Source: Brachynemurus nebulosus
Lineage: Eukaryota > Arthropoda > Insecta > Neuroptera > Myrmeleontidae
Reading direction: 5' to 3'
Assembly: GCA_035578155.1 (NCBI GenBank)
Contig: JAPWDM010000001.1
Coordinates: 83,856,150-83,920,149, forward strand
Length of the DNA stretch: 64,000 nt
Shown: positions 8,952 through 19,940 of the stretch, in pieces
Numbering within the stretch: the first letter of the stretch is position 1
Layout of the letters: every line of letters starts with the position of its first letter
The notes under the pieces: generated by a model
Seen by the model: only the letters and a program-made list of their open reading frames with translations
Databases searched by the model: none
What the model was told of the DNA's origin: nothing
Translations under genes and position numbers: made by a program

Positions 8952-11176
8952 ATGACTGATGGGACAAACGAAATGTTAATTCATTTTGTCGAACTGTATC
9001 AATCGGAACCCATTCTTTGGGATCCGAAACATATTTATCATAAACACAAAGCTAAAATTAACGATGCATGGAATCCAATAAATGAAATTATGAACATACC
9101 AATGGAAGAATTGAAAAACAAAAAAAATTCAATAATGGCCACTTTTCGGGGCCATTTGAGAAAAAAAAAGGCTTCGATCAAATCAGGGGCTGGCCAAGAT
9201 GATGTTTACAAACCGATTTGGTTTTTATATAACCAAATGGAAAGCTTTTTGGGGAATATTAATGAATGTAATACTACATTAAATACTGAACAGGTACTCG
9301 TATGTAAAATAAAACACTATTACTAACTATTGTTGTATTTTAATTTTATTATTATATTATATGTCAACATTTTGTAAAATTTTTTAAATTCTAAACAACC
9401 TATAAACAAATGAAATTTTAATTTCATGAAAAATTAAGTGACAAAAAAGTTCTTAAATCATTATTATTACAGAGTGTTTACACGTTGAATAATAGTCATA
9501 AAATTATCGAAACGAAACTGATGTCTGATATGATTTCGAAGTCGAATTGAACGTTTTTTCCATGTTAGATTTTGGTCAATATTTTCATCTGGTTCGATTT
9601 CGTTTCGATATTAGTTAAACGTGTAAACGTGTTTTTATGTAAATTATAAATTAAATTATATTATTATTACAAAAGTACGACGTAAATTTTTCCCGTATTT
9701 GGGTTGCATTTAATGATGGTCTACGTGGTACTTGAGTGACAGGCCTTATAGCACAGTTTTCATCAGCTTCGATTCTCCAAGAACCAGGTTGTATTTGTAT
9801 TCCATTATCATCATAGATGTCAGTCGTACCTGGTGGCGTGTATATGACTGCAGAATTTGCACTTTTCCTAAAAAAATTGTGTAATAAAACACGTCATTGT
9901 GATAAGAGATACCTTTTCTGGTTCTAAAGAAATTGGTTTTTTAAAAATTCGAAATTTTGCAGCCAATATACCAAAAGTATTCTCTACCACGACACGAGCA
10001 CTTGATAATTTTTGATTGAATATACGTTTAGGAGAACTTGGAATATGATTCCCAGGGTATGGTTTCATTAAATTATTGTTAAGAACAAACGCTCCGTCGC
10101 CTAAGAAAACGTACGGAGCTTCAATATTTGAATTTGGCAAAGGAGTCGGCGTTGGTAAACTGAGGTTATTTGAGCAAATTTTTTCCCACAACAACGAATT
10201 TCGAAATACGCCACCATCGCTGATTCTCCCTTGACTTCCGATGTCTGCGAAAATGAAACGATAATCGCTACTGACTAATGCTAAAAGTACAATGCTGAAC
10301 GAGTTTTTGTAATTATAAAATTCAGATGCAGTATTGATGGGGCATTGAATAACTATATGTTTGCCGTCGATTGCTCCGATACAGTGTGGAAATTTTGCTT
10401 TGAATCCTTCTTCTATTTTTAACCATTCCATAGCAGTAGACGGCATCTAAAAGCAAAAAAAAATTAATTCAATTAATTTAAAATTTTATTTGCTGTTTCA
10501 GAAAAATGACTCGCAAGTTGATGAAAATGTAAGAGAAAATGAGGAAATTAGTGAATCGACAACACAGACTCAACCAGTCCAAAGAACAAATAAAGCACGA
10601 CAAACATCCCGTCGAAGAGAGAATCCACCCGAACTGGAAGAAGCAAAACAACAGATGAAAGAGGCTTTCAATGCCTTAAATAATGTTATCAATAAATTGT
10701 ATGAAGAAGATGAATGCGACCTCTTCGCAAAAATACTAGCCAAAAAATTACGAAAGCTTCCAGAAGAAGATCGCGAAATTTTAATGTATGAAATAAATGG
10801 ATTGTACATTAAACATTACCGTCGTACTAACAGCCCGTCGTCAACATTTCCAACAATTTTCCATTCCTCATCATCGTCCCGAGGTTCACCTTCATTTATC
10901 TCTTTCTCTGAACCTGAATTACAAATATCAAATCGACCCCTGTCTTCTTGTACTTCTTATTCTGAACCGTCCCAAGCATATTTAACTTACTCCGATTTCC
11001 CAGTACCAATCTTACACATGCCAGAAAATTCAAACATTATAGACCAGCCTTCAACATCCGCCCAGCAAGCCAAAATTTTATCAAATGAAAAAGTTAAGAT
11101 AAACGAATATCCATGTATAATAGATAAAGCTTACTGTAAGGCTCTCCAAAGTAGCGACGAATGTTATGATGATTAA
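8952..11176 (+). CDS. MADF-domain protein with BESS-like C-terminal region, two exons
   Basis: Exon 1 (8952-9293) encodes about 114 residues of a MADF/Myb-SANT-like DNA-binding domain: ELYQSEPILWD near the start, a central NDAWNPINEI block, then TFRGHLRKKK and WFLYNQMESF. The donor is CAG|GTACTC at 9293/9294. The acceptor TTTGCTGTTTCAG ends at 10501, and exon 2 (10502-11176) continues in the same phase. Exon 2 has an acidic start, a basic stretch, then DLFAKILAKKLRKLP followed by an LMYEINGLYIKHY block, which fits a BESS-type interaction motif, then a Ser/Pro-rich tail. Total about 338 residues. MADF-BESS proteins are insect regulators, and PIF/Harbinger elements carry a similar second protein that helps the transposase reach the nucleus and DNA. 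The Harbinger transposase on the other strand in the intron makes the second role likely. Confidence 0.7.
9476..9627. mobile_element. Small palindromic MITE in the MADF intron
   Basis: Inverted ends GTTTACACGTT and AACGTGTAAAC, plus an inner pair ATCGAAACGAAAC and GTTTCGTTTCGAT, enclose about 150 bp. There is no coding capacity. Boundaries are approximate. Confidence 0.55.
9651..10446 (-). pseudogene. PIF/Harbinger transposase, 3' exon with frameshift
   Basis: The 192-codon frame carries the DDE_4 nuclease core: GAIDGKH with the first catalytic Asp, SQGRISDGGVF, FLGDGAF with the second, and VVENTFGIL with the Glu. The ATG at 10446 directly follows a splice acceptor (minus strand TTGCTTTTAG), so it is an internal exon start; the N-terminal domain is not visible upstream. 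The frame stops at 9868 after TCFITQFF. Shifting one base in the run of seven A at 9870-9876 (plus strand) opens about 70 further codons down to a stop at 9651-9653, matching the usual C-terminal tail after CxLHNFLR. It is either a pseudogene or a homopolymer error. It lies wholly within the intron of the plus-strand MADF gene. Confidence 0.8.
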
Positions 11177-11436
11177 TTTTTAATGTTATTTATTAATACG
11201 TAATACTTGATTAGCGACGCAAAGATTCTTATTCGCGTCTCTGGTGATAAAATTAGAACTAGTATCAAGTAAAAATGTACGTATACGTTTAATTGGCCAT
11301 ATAAAATTTAGTAATTCGCACATAATTTGTATAATACATATTTCTACGCCAATTTAACGTACATGTATATTTTTGCTTGATATATAGTTTTTGCTTGATT
11401 GATAGTTCCCCGATAGATCCCGGTCCCTATAACTCC

Positions 11437-12369
11437 GACAATTCCGAAACGGCTTCGTCAACTCATAGGAACTCATCCGTGCAAGGAACAAGTGACGTCT
11501 GCTTACTAAGTGAGTAACTTACAACTTTTCAGTCAGACGTCGGGGTTCGACTTACACGGGAGACCGGTACTTGACTCAGCCACGTTCGTCCGAATCGGGG
11601 CCACAGGGAACAAAACAGTGCCGCAGGGTATCACAGTACAACTGACTTATGTCCCTACAACACCGATGGGGGAGAAGCAGTCCCAAGACGTTCACGGACG
11701 CATCCGTATGAGGGACGACGACGTCTTCTTACTAAGCGAGCTCGCTCAAGCCGTTCAGGCAGACGCCGACGGATACGCCTGGATGACGCGAACGAGTGCG
11801 TCGAGTGCCGCATCCCTACCCATCGAGGTTACAGGGACAAAAGTTAACAATTACCACAGCCAATTCATCACAATTGTGTCCACTGGAGTGCACCATCCAG
11901 GGGACACTATAAGATTTAAAAACAAAAAAGCAGGATCACAGTACGAAATCACAGACAAAACTACACAAATCACAGTATAAAAATATCACAATTCGACTTG
12001 GCGGAACACGAATCACGACTTTGATAATCACACGCATACGGATACTAAACACACACGACCTGTTGCCAGACATCAGGGCGAAAGCTATCGTACAATCAGA
12101 CGGTGGTGTTTCTCTCATACGGTGGATATCTCTGTCGGTCATAGGACGTTCGTCCTCGTCGAAAATTTTGATCCGGCATTTTTTGTGAAAACAGTGGTAC
12201 CTCGAGAAGGAAAGCTGCCGATCTTGGGTAGTCAGAGGCTAATGGAATCCGAAGATTTCTATATTGCGCATAAACTACCCCTGGCACCCTTAGCCTCCTT
12301 GACACCAATGGGGGATAAATATCCCTCACGGGTGCCAAGGGCAGCTGCTATAGGTGTCCTCACCACCTC
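11437..12369 (+). repeat. Dispersed repeat R, copy 1 (~930 bp)
   Basis: This segment and 52980-53909 share both boundaries, starting GACAATTCCGAAACGGCTTC and ending TAGGTGTCCTCACCACC. The last 200 bp differ at only about a dozen positions. It has higher GC than its flanks and an internal imperfect duplication (a CATCCGT ... TTACTAAG ... TTCAG ... CAGACG block at about 11468 and 11700). A 156-codon frame (11510-11980) begins with GTG and is not kept in copy 2, so I do not call a gene. Sharing the same 5' end argues against a randomly truncated LINE; a non-autonomous retroelement is possible. Confidence 0.75.
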
Positions 12370-12767
12370 ATAAGATATTAAAGTTACTGATGTTTGTCTT
12401 ATCTCTTATAACTTTATATTCAATTAAATGACTTATACTACTAGCATTTATTAATTCTAGGACATCCTTGACGTACTCCGTTATAGGCGAAATTATCTAA
12501 GCTTGGGCTGACGTCATTAACAAATGAAATAAAATTAAACGTACAATTTTATAATACTATAGTTACTCTAAAACAAAACAAACAAAAATGAAAAAGAGAA
12601 AATTTTGGCACGTCTAATTTTGATGAATTTGTTGCATTTCTTTAATAACATCAGTCCAAGTTTAGATAATTTCATCTATACCACTACAGCTTTCCTCTCT
12701 GCATAGTCTGGGATTGAAATGAAATACTGTTTTGATAATTATGGCCATGTTAACGTTTAGCTATGTA
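12370..12767. other. AT-rich spacer, nothing recognised
   Basis: No frame, repeat end or RNA signal was seen. Confidence 0.4.
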
Positions 12768-13205
12768 AGGTAAATGTACCAATACCGGAACGACTAAGGG
12801 CATGTGACTGGTTTCGACACTTTAAAAATATTCAGGTAGTATATAAGTTAACATATTTAGCTTTACCATATGGAATAGACATTCAGCAATGCAATCGTAT
12901 GCAAATCAACTGTTTTTTAAAAAAATTAATATAAATTAAAAATGTTTTTCCATAAAATGTAAATGTCCCAGTATCGGAACACTTGAAAAGCCTTGTCCCA
13001 GTACCGGAATATGGTTGACCCAATATCGGAACAGTAAATGAAATGAGTTTCGCTGTAGAGATAAAGTGAGTATATTTACCGTAAACTTAATGAATTAAAT
13101 AAATAACTAACTAATTAAAATAGTAAATCAAAATAGGATAATGATAGGTAATAACTAACTGGGCTCGCAACAATTACATAGTAAACAATTTAAATACGTA
13201 GGTCA

Positions 13206-14112
13206 TACGTAGGTCAATAAGTCTTGTCGTACTGCACTTAAACATAACGCGGCGTCGATTTGTTTACTTTATTATAAAGTACCCTCTTTGTATTGTCTAA
13301 ATACAAAATATAAATTATTAGCTATTAGCACAATTTAATCGGTGACTTTTTAAATAGGTCTCTATTTATAGGTCTCTAGACTCGTTTCCAACTATCGGTT
13401 ATCGCGCTATTATTTTCTACAACTTTCGTCGCGGACTACCAGCTAAACATGGTGAAGAGGAAATGAAGCAGGTATTTGGAAAGGATTATCCATCCTTAAG
13501 AACCACTGAGAGATGGTTCTTAAATTTTAAGTGTGGGTTATTTAATTTAGAAGACGATCCTCGTTCAGGCTGGCCGACAGAAATCATAATTGAAAAAAAA
13601 AAAACATTGAACTTGTGAGAGAAGCTATTACTAAAGATAGACGAATCACTTATAAACAATTAGCAGAAACTCTGACGATTCCCGAACGAAGTATTGGAAG
13701 AATTATATCGAACTATTCAAATGTTAGAAAACTTTGTACCCTGTGGATACCTCACAAGTTGACCGACGCACAACGGGAGGCACGAGTAATTTGGTACAAA
13801 AAAATGTACTAACTCAACAGACTTTTGAAGAATCTGGATTCCGAGTATTGGACCATCCACCTTATAGTCCGGAATTGGCACCATGCGACTTTGGTTTTTT
13901 TCTGTTTGCAAAATCACAACTAAAAGACATAATTTTGCTTCGGAGGAGGAGCCTGGGAAACAGTATGTGATTCCACTGAGAAAGTAAAGTGGAAGCATTG
14001 GTTTGATGAGTGGTTCTTGCGTATGGAAAAGTGTATTGAGTGCGGTGGAAAATATTTCGAGAAACAATAAATAGTTTTGTCATACGACAAGACTTACGCC
14101 GTGACCTACGTA
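13206..14112 (+). mobile_element. Mariner element, internally deleted (~0.9 kb)
   Basis: Inverted ends share TACGTAGGTCA and AAGTCTTGTCGTA with a 3-base gap between them. At the left end an 11-bp block TACGTAGGTCA is duplicated. Mariners are usually about 1.3 kb, so roughly 0.4 kb of the interior has been lost. It is nested inside the 12768-15155 element. Confidence 0.75.
13400..14070 (+). pseudogene. Mariner transposase, broken
   Basis: Read across frames, the N-terminal helix-turn-helix region is recognisable: a TTERWFLNFKCG block, then EDDPRSGWPTE. The frame breaks at the A-run near 13590. The next frame (13615-13812) has LTIPERSIGRII and LWIPHKLTDAQREARV, as in mariner. The last part carries LDHPPYSPELAPCDFGFF, the third catalytic aspartate block (normally HPPYSPDLAPxDxxxF). 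The segment with the second aspartate is deleted, so the protein is inactive. Confidence 0.85.
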
Positions 14113-15155
14113 AAGCTAAATTTTATATTTATAGTCAGACAGTACTGAAATCAACATAAATAATAAAATAATTTAGCGATTCTACAACACCACAAGTAGG
14201 AAATAATAACAAAATGGCCCATATTCATTTAGTTACATACTAAAATGAAAAATACAATTTCACAATTTTGTAAGATTAAAATTTTAGATTACACACTAAA
14301 ATAATAAAAGAAAATAGTAGAACAATTCGGCAATTTGATTACACACTGAAATAATTTGTATTAATAAAAATATGAAATGCACTTGATATTTTTATTTTCA
14401 AATTATTGTATATTCAATAAAAAGTACTAATTTTAAGTTAACAAAAAAAAAAAAAAAATGATTAGAGGTTACAATTGACCAAATTGTTTAAGGAAAAAAA
14501 TTTCTATGTCTGTAATTTATTTACATTATTCAAATTAAATTTTATACATGTCTTATGCATTTTTTAAAACAATAGTACTTACTGCATTAAATATTAATTT
14601 AGAAAACGGTTTTATTATTGCACTTGATTTGCTCACTCAAGATAGTACACCTTAAATGTCAATAAAGAAAATCAATATGGCTGACTGTTACGATCAGTTC
14701 CGATACTGGGCACTGGCTTATTTTAGGTGTACCAATAGAGGAACAAGATAATTAGGATAATGATATAATTTTTCTGGTATTATCAATGAAATTTATCGAA
14801 TTCTAAATGTTTCTATAAACATTTTTTAATAAAATTTTATCGAAAAGTCCCTTTGTTCGGTATGTACAAGCTTAAGACCATTGACTGATTTCTTAGCAAA
14901 ATCATTAAGAGATTTGGATAAGCCATGGGTCTAAGCGCATTGCTATAATTTATATTTTTTTTTATATTTCCAGAATATTTTCAAATTTTATTAACGATTT
15001 ATCTTATGACTGAAAGATTGAGGTTTAAAATGAAAAAAGAAAGACTGAATTTCATTGCGTACGAAATAAAATATAATAAACATCAAATCGTTAACATCAA
15101 TAAACATCAAATCGTTCCGCTATTGGGTCTCATTCCGGTATTGGTACATTTACCT

Positions 15156-15764
15156 TAGTTGTTTTTTTAATACAACTATATTTTATCCTGTATTTTATAC
15201 CTCAAATTGTCTAAATTTATTTGTAAATGTAAATAACAAAATATACTCGTATTTGTAATTGTAAATAACAAATTTTTCATTCTGATTTTACGGCCTTTTC
15301 AATATTTTAAATTTATTTATTTCCACGGTTCCATTATTTATATTGATTAATGAGCCCGGAAAAATGTATATTATAGGGTGTCCCGTGTATTTGATTTGTC
15401 GCTACTATAGCGAGGAGCGGCTACTTTGTGTTTGCATACTCGCAACCATCGATTTCGGTAATTACTAGGGCTACGTTTAAAAATATTTTGAAATGACTAA
15501 CACAATATGGCTTCCGTTGACACATAACTTAAAAAATTTAATATCTTTCAAACTGTTTGCTTTTTAATAATTTTTGTATTATGCCAAGTTAATTTTAATA
15601 ATTCAAATATAAAACTTTTTTCATTACATTAACAGTTGCAGCCGTTTTAAGAGATTGTCAACAAATATGTCAAAAAAAAAAAAAAATAATTTGTATACCT
15701 TTTATATGCTACGCGAAGAATTATAACGCGTATCCATGGAAGCAACGCTAATGCAACGCGAACG
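15156..15764. other. AT-rich spacer with one possible TIR
   Basis: A word TATAGGGTGTCCCGTG at about 15374 resembles the start of a TA-targeting MITE, but no partner end was found. Nothing else was recognised. Confidence 0.35.
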
Positions 15765-17075
15765 TGAATGCTCGTCGATCCGGGAGCCAAGTCTTGAATT
15801 TAGATATCACATAACACATATGGAAAAATTACATAATGTGAGAAATTCACACATTTTTTTTCGATTGCAAGTCTTGAATATTTTATCACAAAATTTAGTG
15901 GTTATTAATTTCACAGTGATATATCAACAGAAATATAACCACATCTATATAGGTAGTGCTATTTTATTTTCACATGTGATACCAATTAATTTTTTAAGTA
16001 AAATGTAAATATTATCAGCAGATTTTTTGAAAACTTTTCGTAAATTTTAAGTTATTATAACTCAAATCTATTAAATTTATTAAAAGTTTACTGAATTTTA
16101 ACCAAATATTTTTTTTAAAATTTGAACGTTTTAACATTTATTTAATACTTATCGTTAGTTTATTGGTGGTGAATATAAGTCTCGATTGTTAACCCTCCTA
16201 TGTTATCAGTTCCTTAAAATTTAAGTACATATTTGAACATATTTTACTTTTGAACTGACTTCAGTTTTTCTAAAACAAACAGTAAATCTAGATAAATTGC
16301 AAGAAATTATTTTTTATGTATAATAAATAAAAAAAGAAAAAAAGTAATAAACGAAAAAAGGTTGTATCTACATGGAAATTTTCTCAAGTTCCTTCCGATT
16401 TGCGCTTTGAATGCGAATTTTGTTTCTCCATAAAAATTTAGAAATATGCAAGAGCGTTTTCATTTACCTGTGGAAAACACTTTTAAGAGGTAATATTAAC
16501 CCCTAAAATTTAGACTTCGAGAGAATAGTTGCGAAATTTCATACATATATAATTAAAATGATTGAGTGCGAATAATTTTAATAGAATCTTTGTAAGTAAT
16601 AAATAAAGAAATTTACGTTTATTAGAATGTTTAATGAATGAACAAAAGTTTTCAAAGTTTAAATTAATAATATTATGTATCTTAATGAGCTGTTTTGTAA
16701 CTAAGAATAAGAAAAAATAATATTCATTTTTTTAGAGGTAGGTGACTAACAATAAGAAAAGAAATTGTTGATTAATAAAATTGTGCATTTTTGGACAGTT
16801 TGAAATGTCAAATATTGTTTTTCTGATTTGACATAACAAAAAATTTTATGCAGTTTGTAATTTCCATAGTTATATGTGGTTATACTTAACACATGTGGTA
16901 CGTGCATTGTACGTGTTAAGTATATTTTCACAATAACACACAATAATTTCAAGACTTGTTTTTCATTGATGTCACAAGTGGTATGTGAAATTGCAAAGGT
17001 GATAAAAATAACAACAAGGAAATTGTGATATATTTATCATATTTTCAAGACTTGGCCCCCCGAAGTGATGCTCAC
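15765..17075. repeat. Imperfect long inverted repeat (foldback)
   Basis: GGGAGCCAAGTCTTGAA at about 15782 mirrors TTCAAGACTTGGCCCCCC at about 17043. A second pair of the CAAGTCTTGAA word lies inside each arm. Near 16886-16923 there is a local hairpin (ACTTAACAC / GTGTTAAGT). The arms are diverged and the ends uncertain. The frames inside (90 codons at 15736 and 79 codons at 16972) are not protein-like. Confidence 0.45.
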
Positions 17076-17110
17076 GGAAGCGATGATGCCCCAACGCGAC
17101 TACACCCATA

Positions 17111-19492
17111 TGTGTTGTTATCATCACGCATCTCGTCAATATACATAGCTTACCTAGATAGTATTTTGTACACCAAATAAGCAATTTTATGGTAGTTGTA
17201 ATTAAACACACTATATCATTAAGGTAGTTGGTCGATAAAACGATGATAAAGGATTTTAATGAAACTTCTCCAGATATTTATTTAATTCAATACCAATAAT
17301 ACGAGCTTCTTCCGATTAAAATTTACTACCCCAATTTTGAAAAAAACGATTTCGAAGTTTTGTAATTTTAACACGGGCTCTTATGGGAAACTCTAGTCAA
17401 AGGAATTTGATAAAAATTTAATATGTTATAAAATACAAAGTTACAAACCATATTTATAAGACATAAAAATTATTCACTACGCCGTTTTTGAAATATAATT
17501 TATAAACATCATTTTACAACGTTTTTACAACGCCTTTTCAACAATGCTTTTATATTGCTACAACATTAGCGCGCGAAAATTAAAAAAAATCAAGTGGTAT
17601 ACAAATATGAAGAATATTATTACATTACTTAATTTTTGATAAAAGAAAATATAGAATAAAATTCACGAAATAGTTAAATTAATTTTATTTTTGAAAATAA
17701 ATTATGTTGCATGTTGTTTTAAACTTCATTCAAAAGTTAATTTGTACTTTTTGTTGTATACGTATACGTCAAAATAATCCAAAAAAAAAAACTATCGTTA
17801 ATTTTAATTACAATTTTTGTTATCAAAAAGAAATATTTCAAATTCACAGAAATTAAATGCACGTTTTCTGACAAAACAATGTATATCCCCAATTTACTCT
17901 GTTTTTGTGCCATATAAAAATATAATAATATATTTTTACCTATTTTTAAATAAAAACTTTTTTTAAAAATATTTTCTTTTCCTTATTTTATACTTTTTAG
18001 TCTGATCATAATTAACTTTAAAAAAATTAATTAAACGAGTAATTTTTTTACCTATGTGTATGTATTTTAATCGGTTATTTTACTTTAATCAAACGTAACT
18101 ACGGAAACTAAAAATTGCAATGTAAAATTCATGGATAATATATTTGACAGTTCGAAATATCCAAAAAATTGTTCAATACTAAAAATCAACAATTCTAGTT
18201 TTGAGGGAATTTACGACAAAACTAACTATACAATATTATATTGTCAGCAAAACTTTACACGTATGTAAAATTTAAAACCTCTAACTCAATTAGAACTTGT
18301 TTAAATTTTAGTTACAGGCCTCGATTAGGGGCCCGGAGAAGTGAGAATTAGTCTTTGTTTGCTCGTCAGTTGTATTTTTGGAGAAAAATATTTGAAAATT
18401 TTTTGTTGTGCCCAGGGGTCCATCATTTCTCTCGCCGGCTCTGGAGATCGCCATTTCCTAACCTAGAAGAACAGATTGAATAAAATTTTACGGATGTAAT
18501 AGTATTGATAAATCGTCTACTTAGCTTAGGATCTATTAGTTTTTTAACATATTTGAAGAAGTTGTACACAAAGAAATCACAGTTGAATGAGTTAGAGTTG
18601 GTTGTCTCGGAATTTTAATAACAGATTGATTTCATTAAGCTACTGTTCCACCCAACATCTAGATTTTATAAAATTATAATTTTACAGGAGCGTGGCTTAA
18701 ATTTTAGTGTAATCGTAGGTGTAACATACTTAAAATCTAGGTTTTATAAAATCTATATGTTATAAAATTATAATTTTAGTAGTAGAAATTTTTCTACTTT
18801 TTCAATTGAAATTAACACCCACTTAAAAATTAAAATGGCGGAAACTAAAAAATTTCATGTACAAACGTGACAGATGTAGCAAATATATATCAAAATCTAT
18901 TTTTAATGAACATTATTGATGAAAAAATTTACTATATAACATTATTGATGAAAATTACTAACATTATTGATGAAAAAATAAATTATAACTTGAAATTTAG
19001 TACCTACCATGTTAAATTGTATAATGACCACGAATGCTTTTTAAAAACTGCATTTTTATTTTTTTAATTAAATGTATTAACCTCGTAGGTACTAATATCC
19101 ATTACTGTGCACAACATTTTTGTAGTAAAGTCCTGAAGAAAAAAAGTCGTTTCCAAATTGAAAATTTTTATTCTTATTTTATTTTTATTTATTAAAAAAA
19201 TTAGGAATGTCCTCATACGAGTACATTAGTACTGTATATAAAATTAGTGTAAGTATTACCAGTATTACTAATGTTGCTATATTAACATAAGTATAGTTAG
19301 GGCCACGTATCTTGACAGATATAGATATTTGAAAGTGTATTATGAGTATGGGACAAATACAGTTGAGAAGTATCCGCATTCAATCACATTGAAAGAAACC
19401 AATTATTTTTTCATTCCCGCTTTTTTATATTTATCACGTTTACGGCTAATATTTTTCTTCTGAGCACTGCCAAGATATGTGGCCTTAGCTAT
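17111..19492. other. Long AT-rich stretch, nothing gene-like
   Basis: Only short low-complexity frames occur. The word AACATTATTGATGAAAA occurs three times in tandem at about 18908-18985. A diverged duplicate of an AAATCTAGATTTTATAAAAT-type word lies at 18650-18780. Confidence 0.45.
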
Positions 19493-19940
19493 ACAGCCTT
19501 GGCCAAAAGTATTGAGCACCCCCATAAAACACGTGTAACTAAAATTAATTTAAAAATGACTTTTCTGTTTAATAATAGAATGAAAGGCAATACTAAGAGT
19601 TAATTTTAAACAATTGATAAAGGATTTTAAGGTACCATAAAACACCTGGCCCACAAAATGTGCAATTTGAAGTTTTTTGAAAAATAATGTAACTTATTTG
19701 TTAGCCTGTTATTAACTTTCAGGATAACAAGAAGCTACTGAGTGTTGTTTATTCGTATAGTAGAGATAGTTTGTAAAACGAAATACCGAAACAACCAGAA
19801 CTTAACACAAAAACACGAATAAAAATCCAGATTTTATATGAAGAAGGGAAGACTCAAATAGAGATTGCTAAAGTAATAAAAGTTTGATGTGCAGTGCAAT
19901 TTACAATTAAAAAGTTCGTGGAGACTGGCTCTCGCACAAA
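19493..19940 (+). mobile_element. Tc1-like element, 5' end only
   Basis: After TA, the sequence CAGCCTTGGCCAAAAGTATT is a typical Tc1-family terminal repeat. About 310 bp downstream a frame with one stop encodes ELNTKTRIKIQILYEEGKTQ and then FTIKKFVETGSRTNK, matching the N-terminal helix-turn-helix of Tc1 transposases (KxxIxxLyeeG.s..eIAk ... FKETGs). The match ends at about 19940, where Penelope-like coding sequence starts in the same frame. Confidence 0.75.

Larger units (their letters stand above)
12768..15155. mobile_element. 2.4 kb TIR element with CCGGTAYTGG-type subterminal repeats
   Basis: Ends AGGTAAATGTACCAATACCG and its exact complement are flanked by TA on both sides. Variants of the word CCAGTATCGGAAC recur just inside: near 12970, 12995 and 13020 on the left, and near 14695 and 15120 on the right. 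These look like transposase-binding repeats. No own transposase is present; the only coding DNA is a nested mariner. The TA duplication would suit a Tc1/mariner-like group, but the superfamily is not established. Confidence 0.7.

Noticed and set aside
10570..10809. Minus-strand 79-codon frame as the missing N-terminal exon of the Harbinger transposase
   Set aside because: Its residues do not resemble the transposase N-terminal region, and it is the direct antisense of the MADF exon 2 basic/BESS-like stretch.
11510..11980. 156-codon frame in repeat R copy 1 as a novel protein
   Set aside because: It starts with GTG, shows no domain, lies in locally GC-balanced DNA where chance frames are long, and is broken in copy 2.
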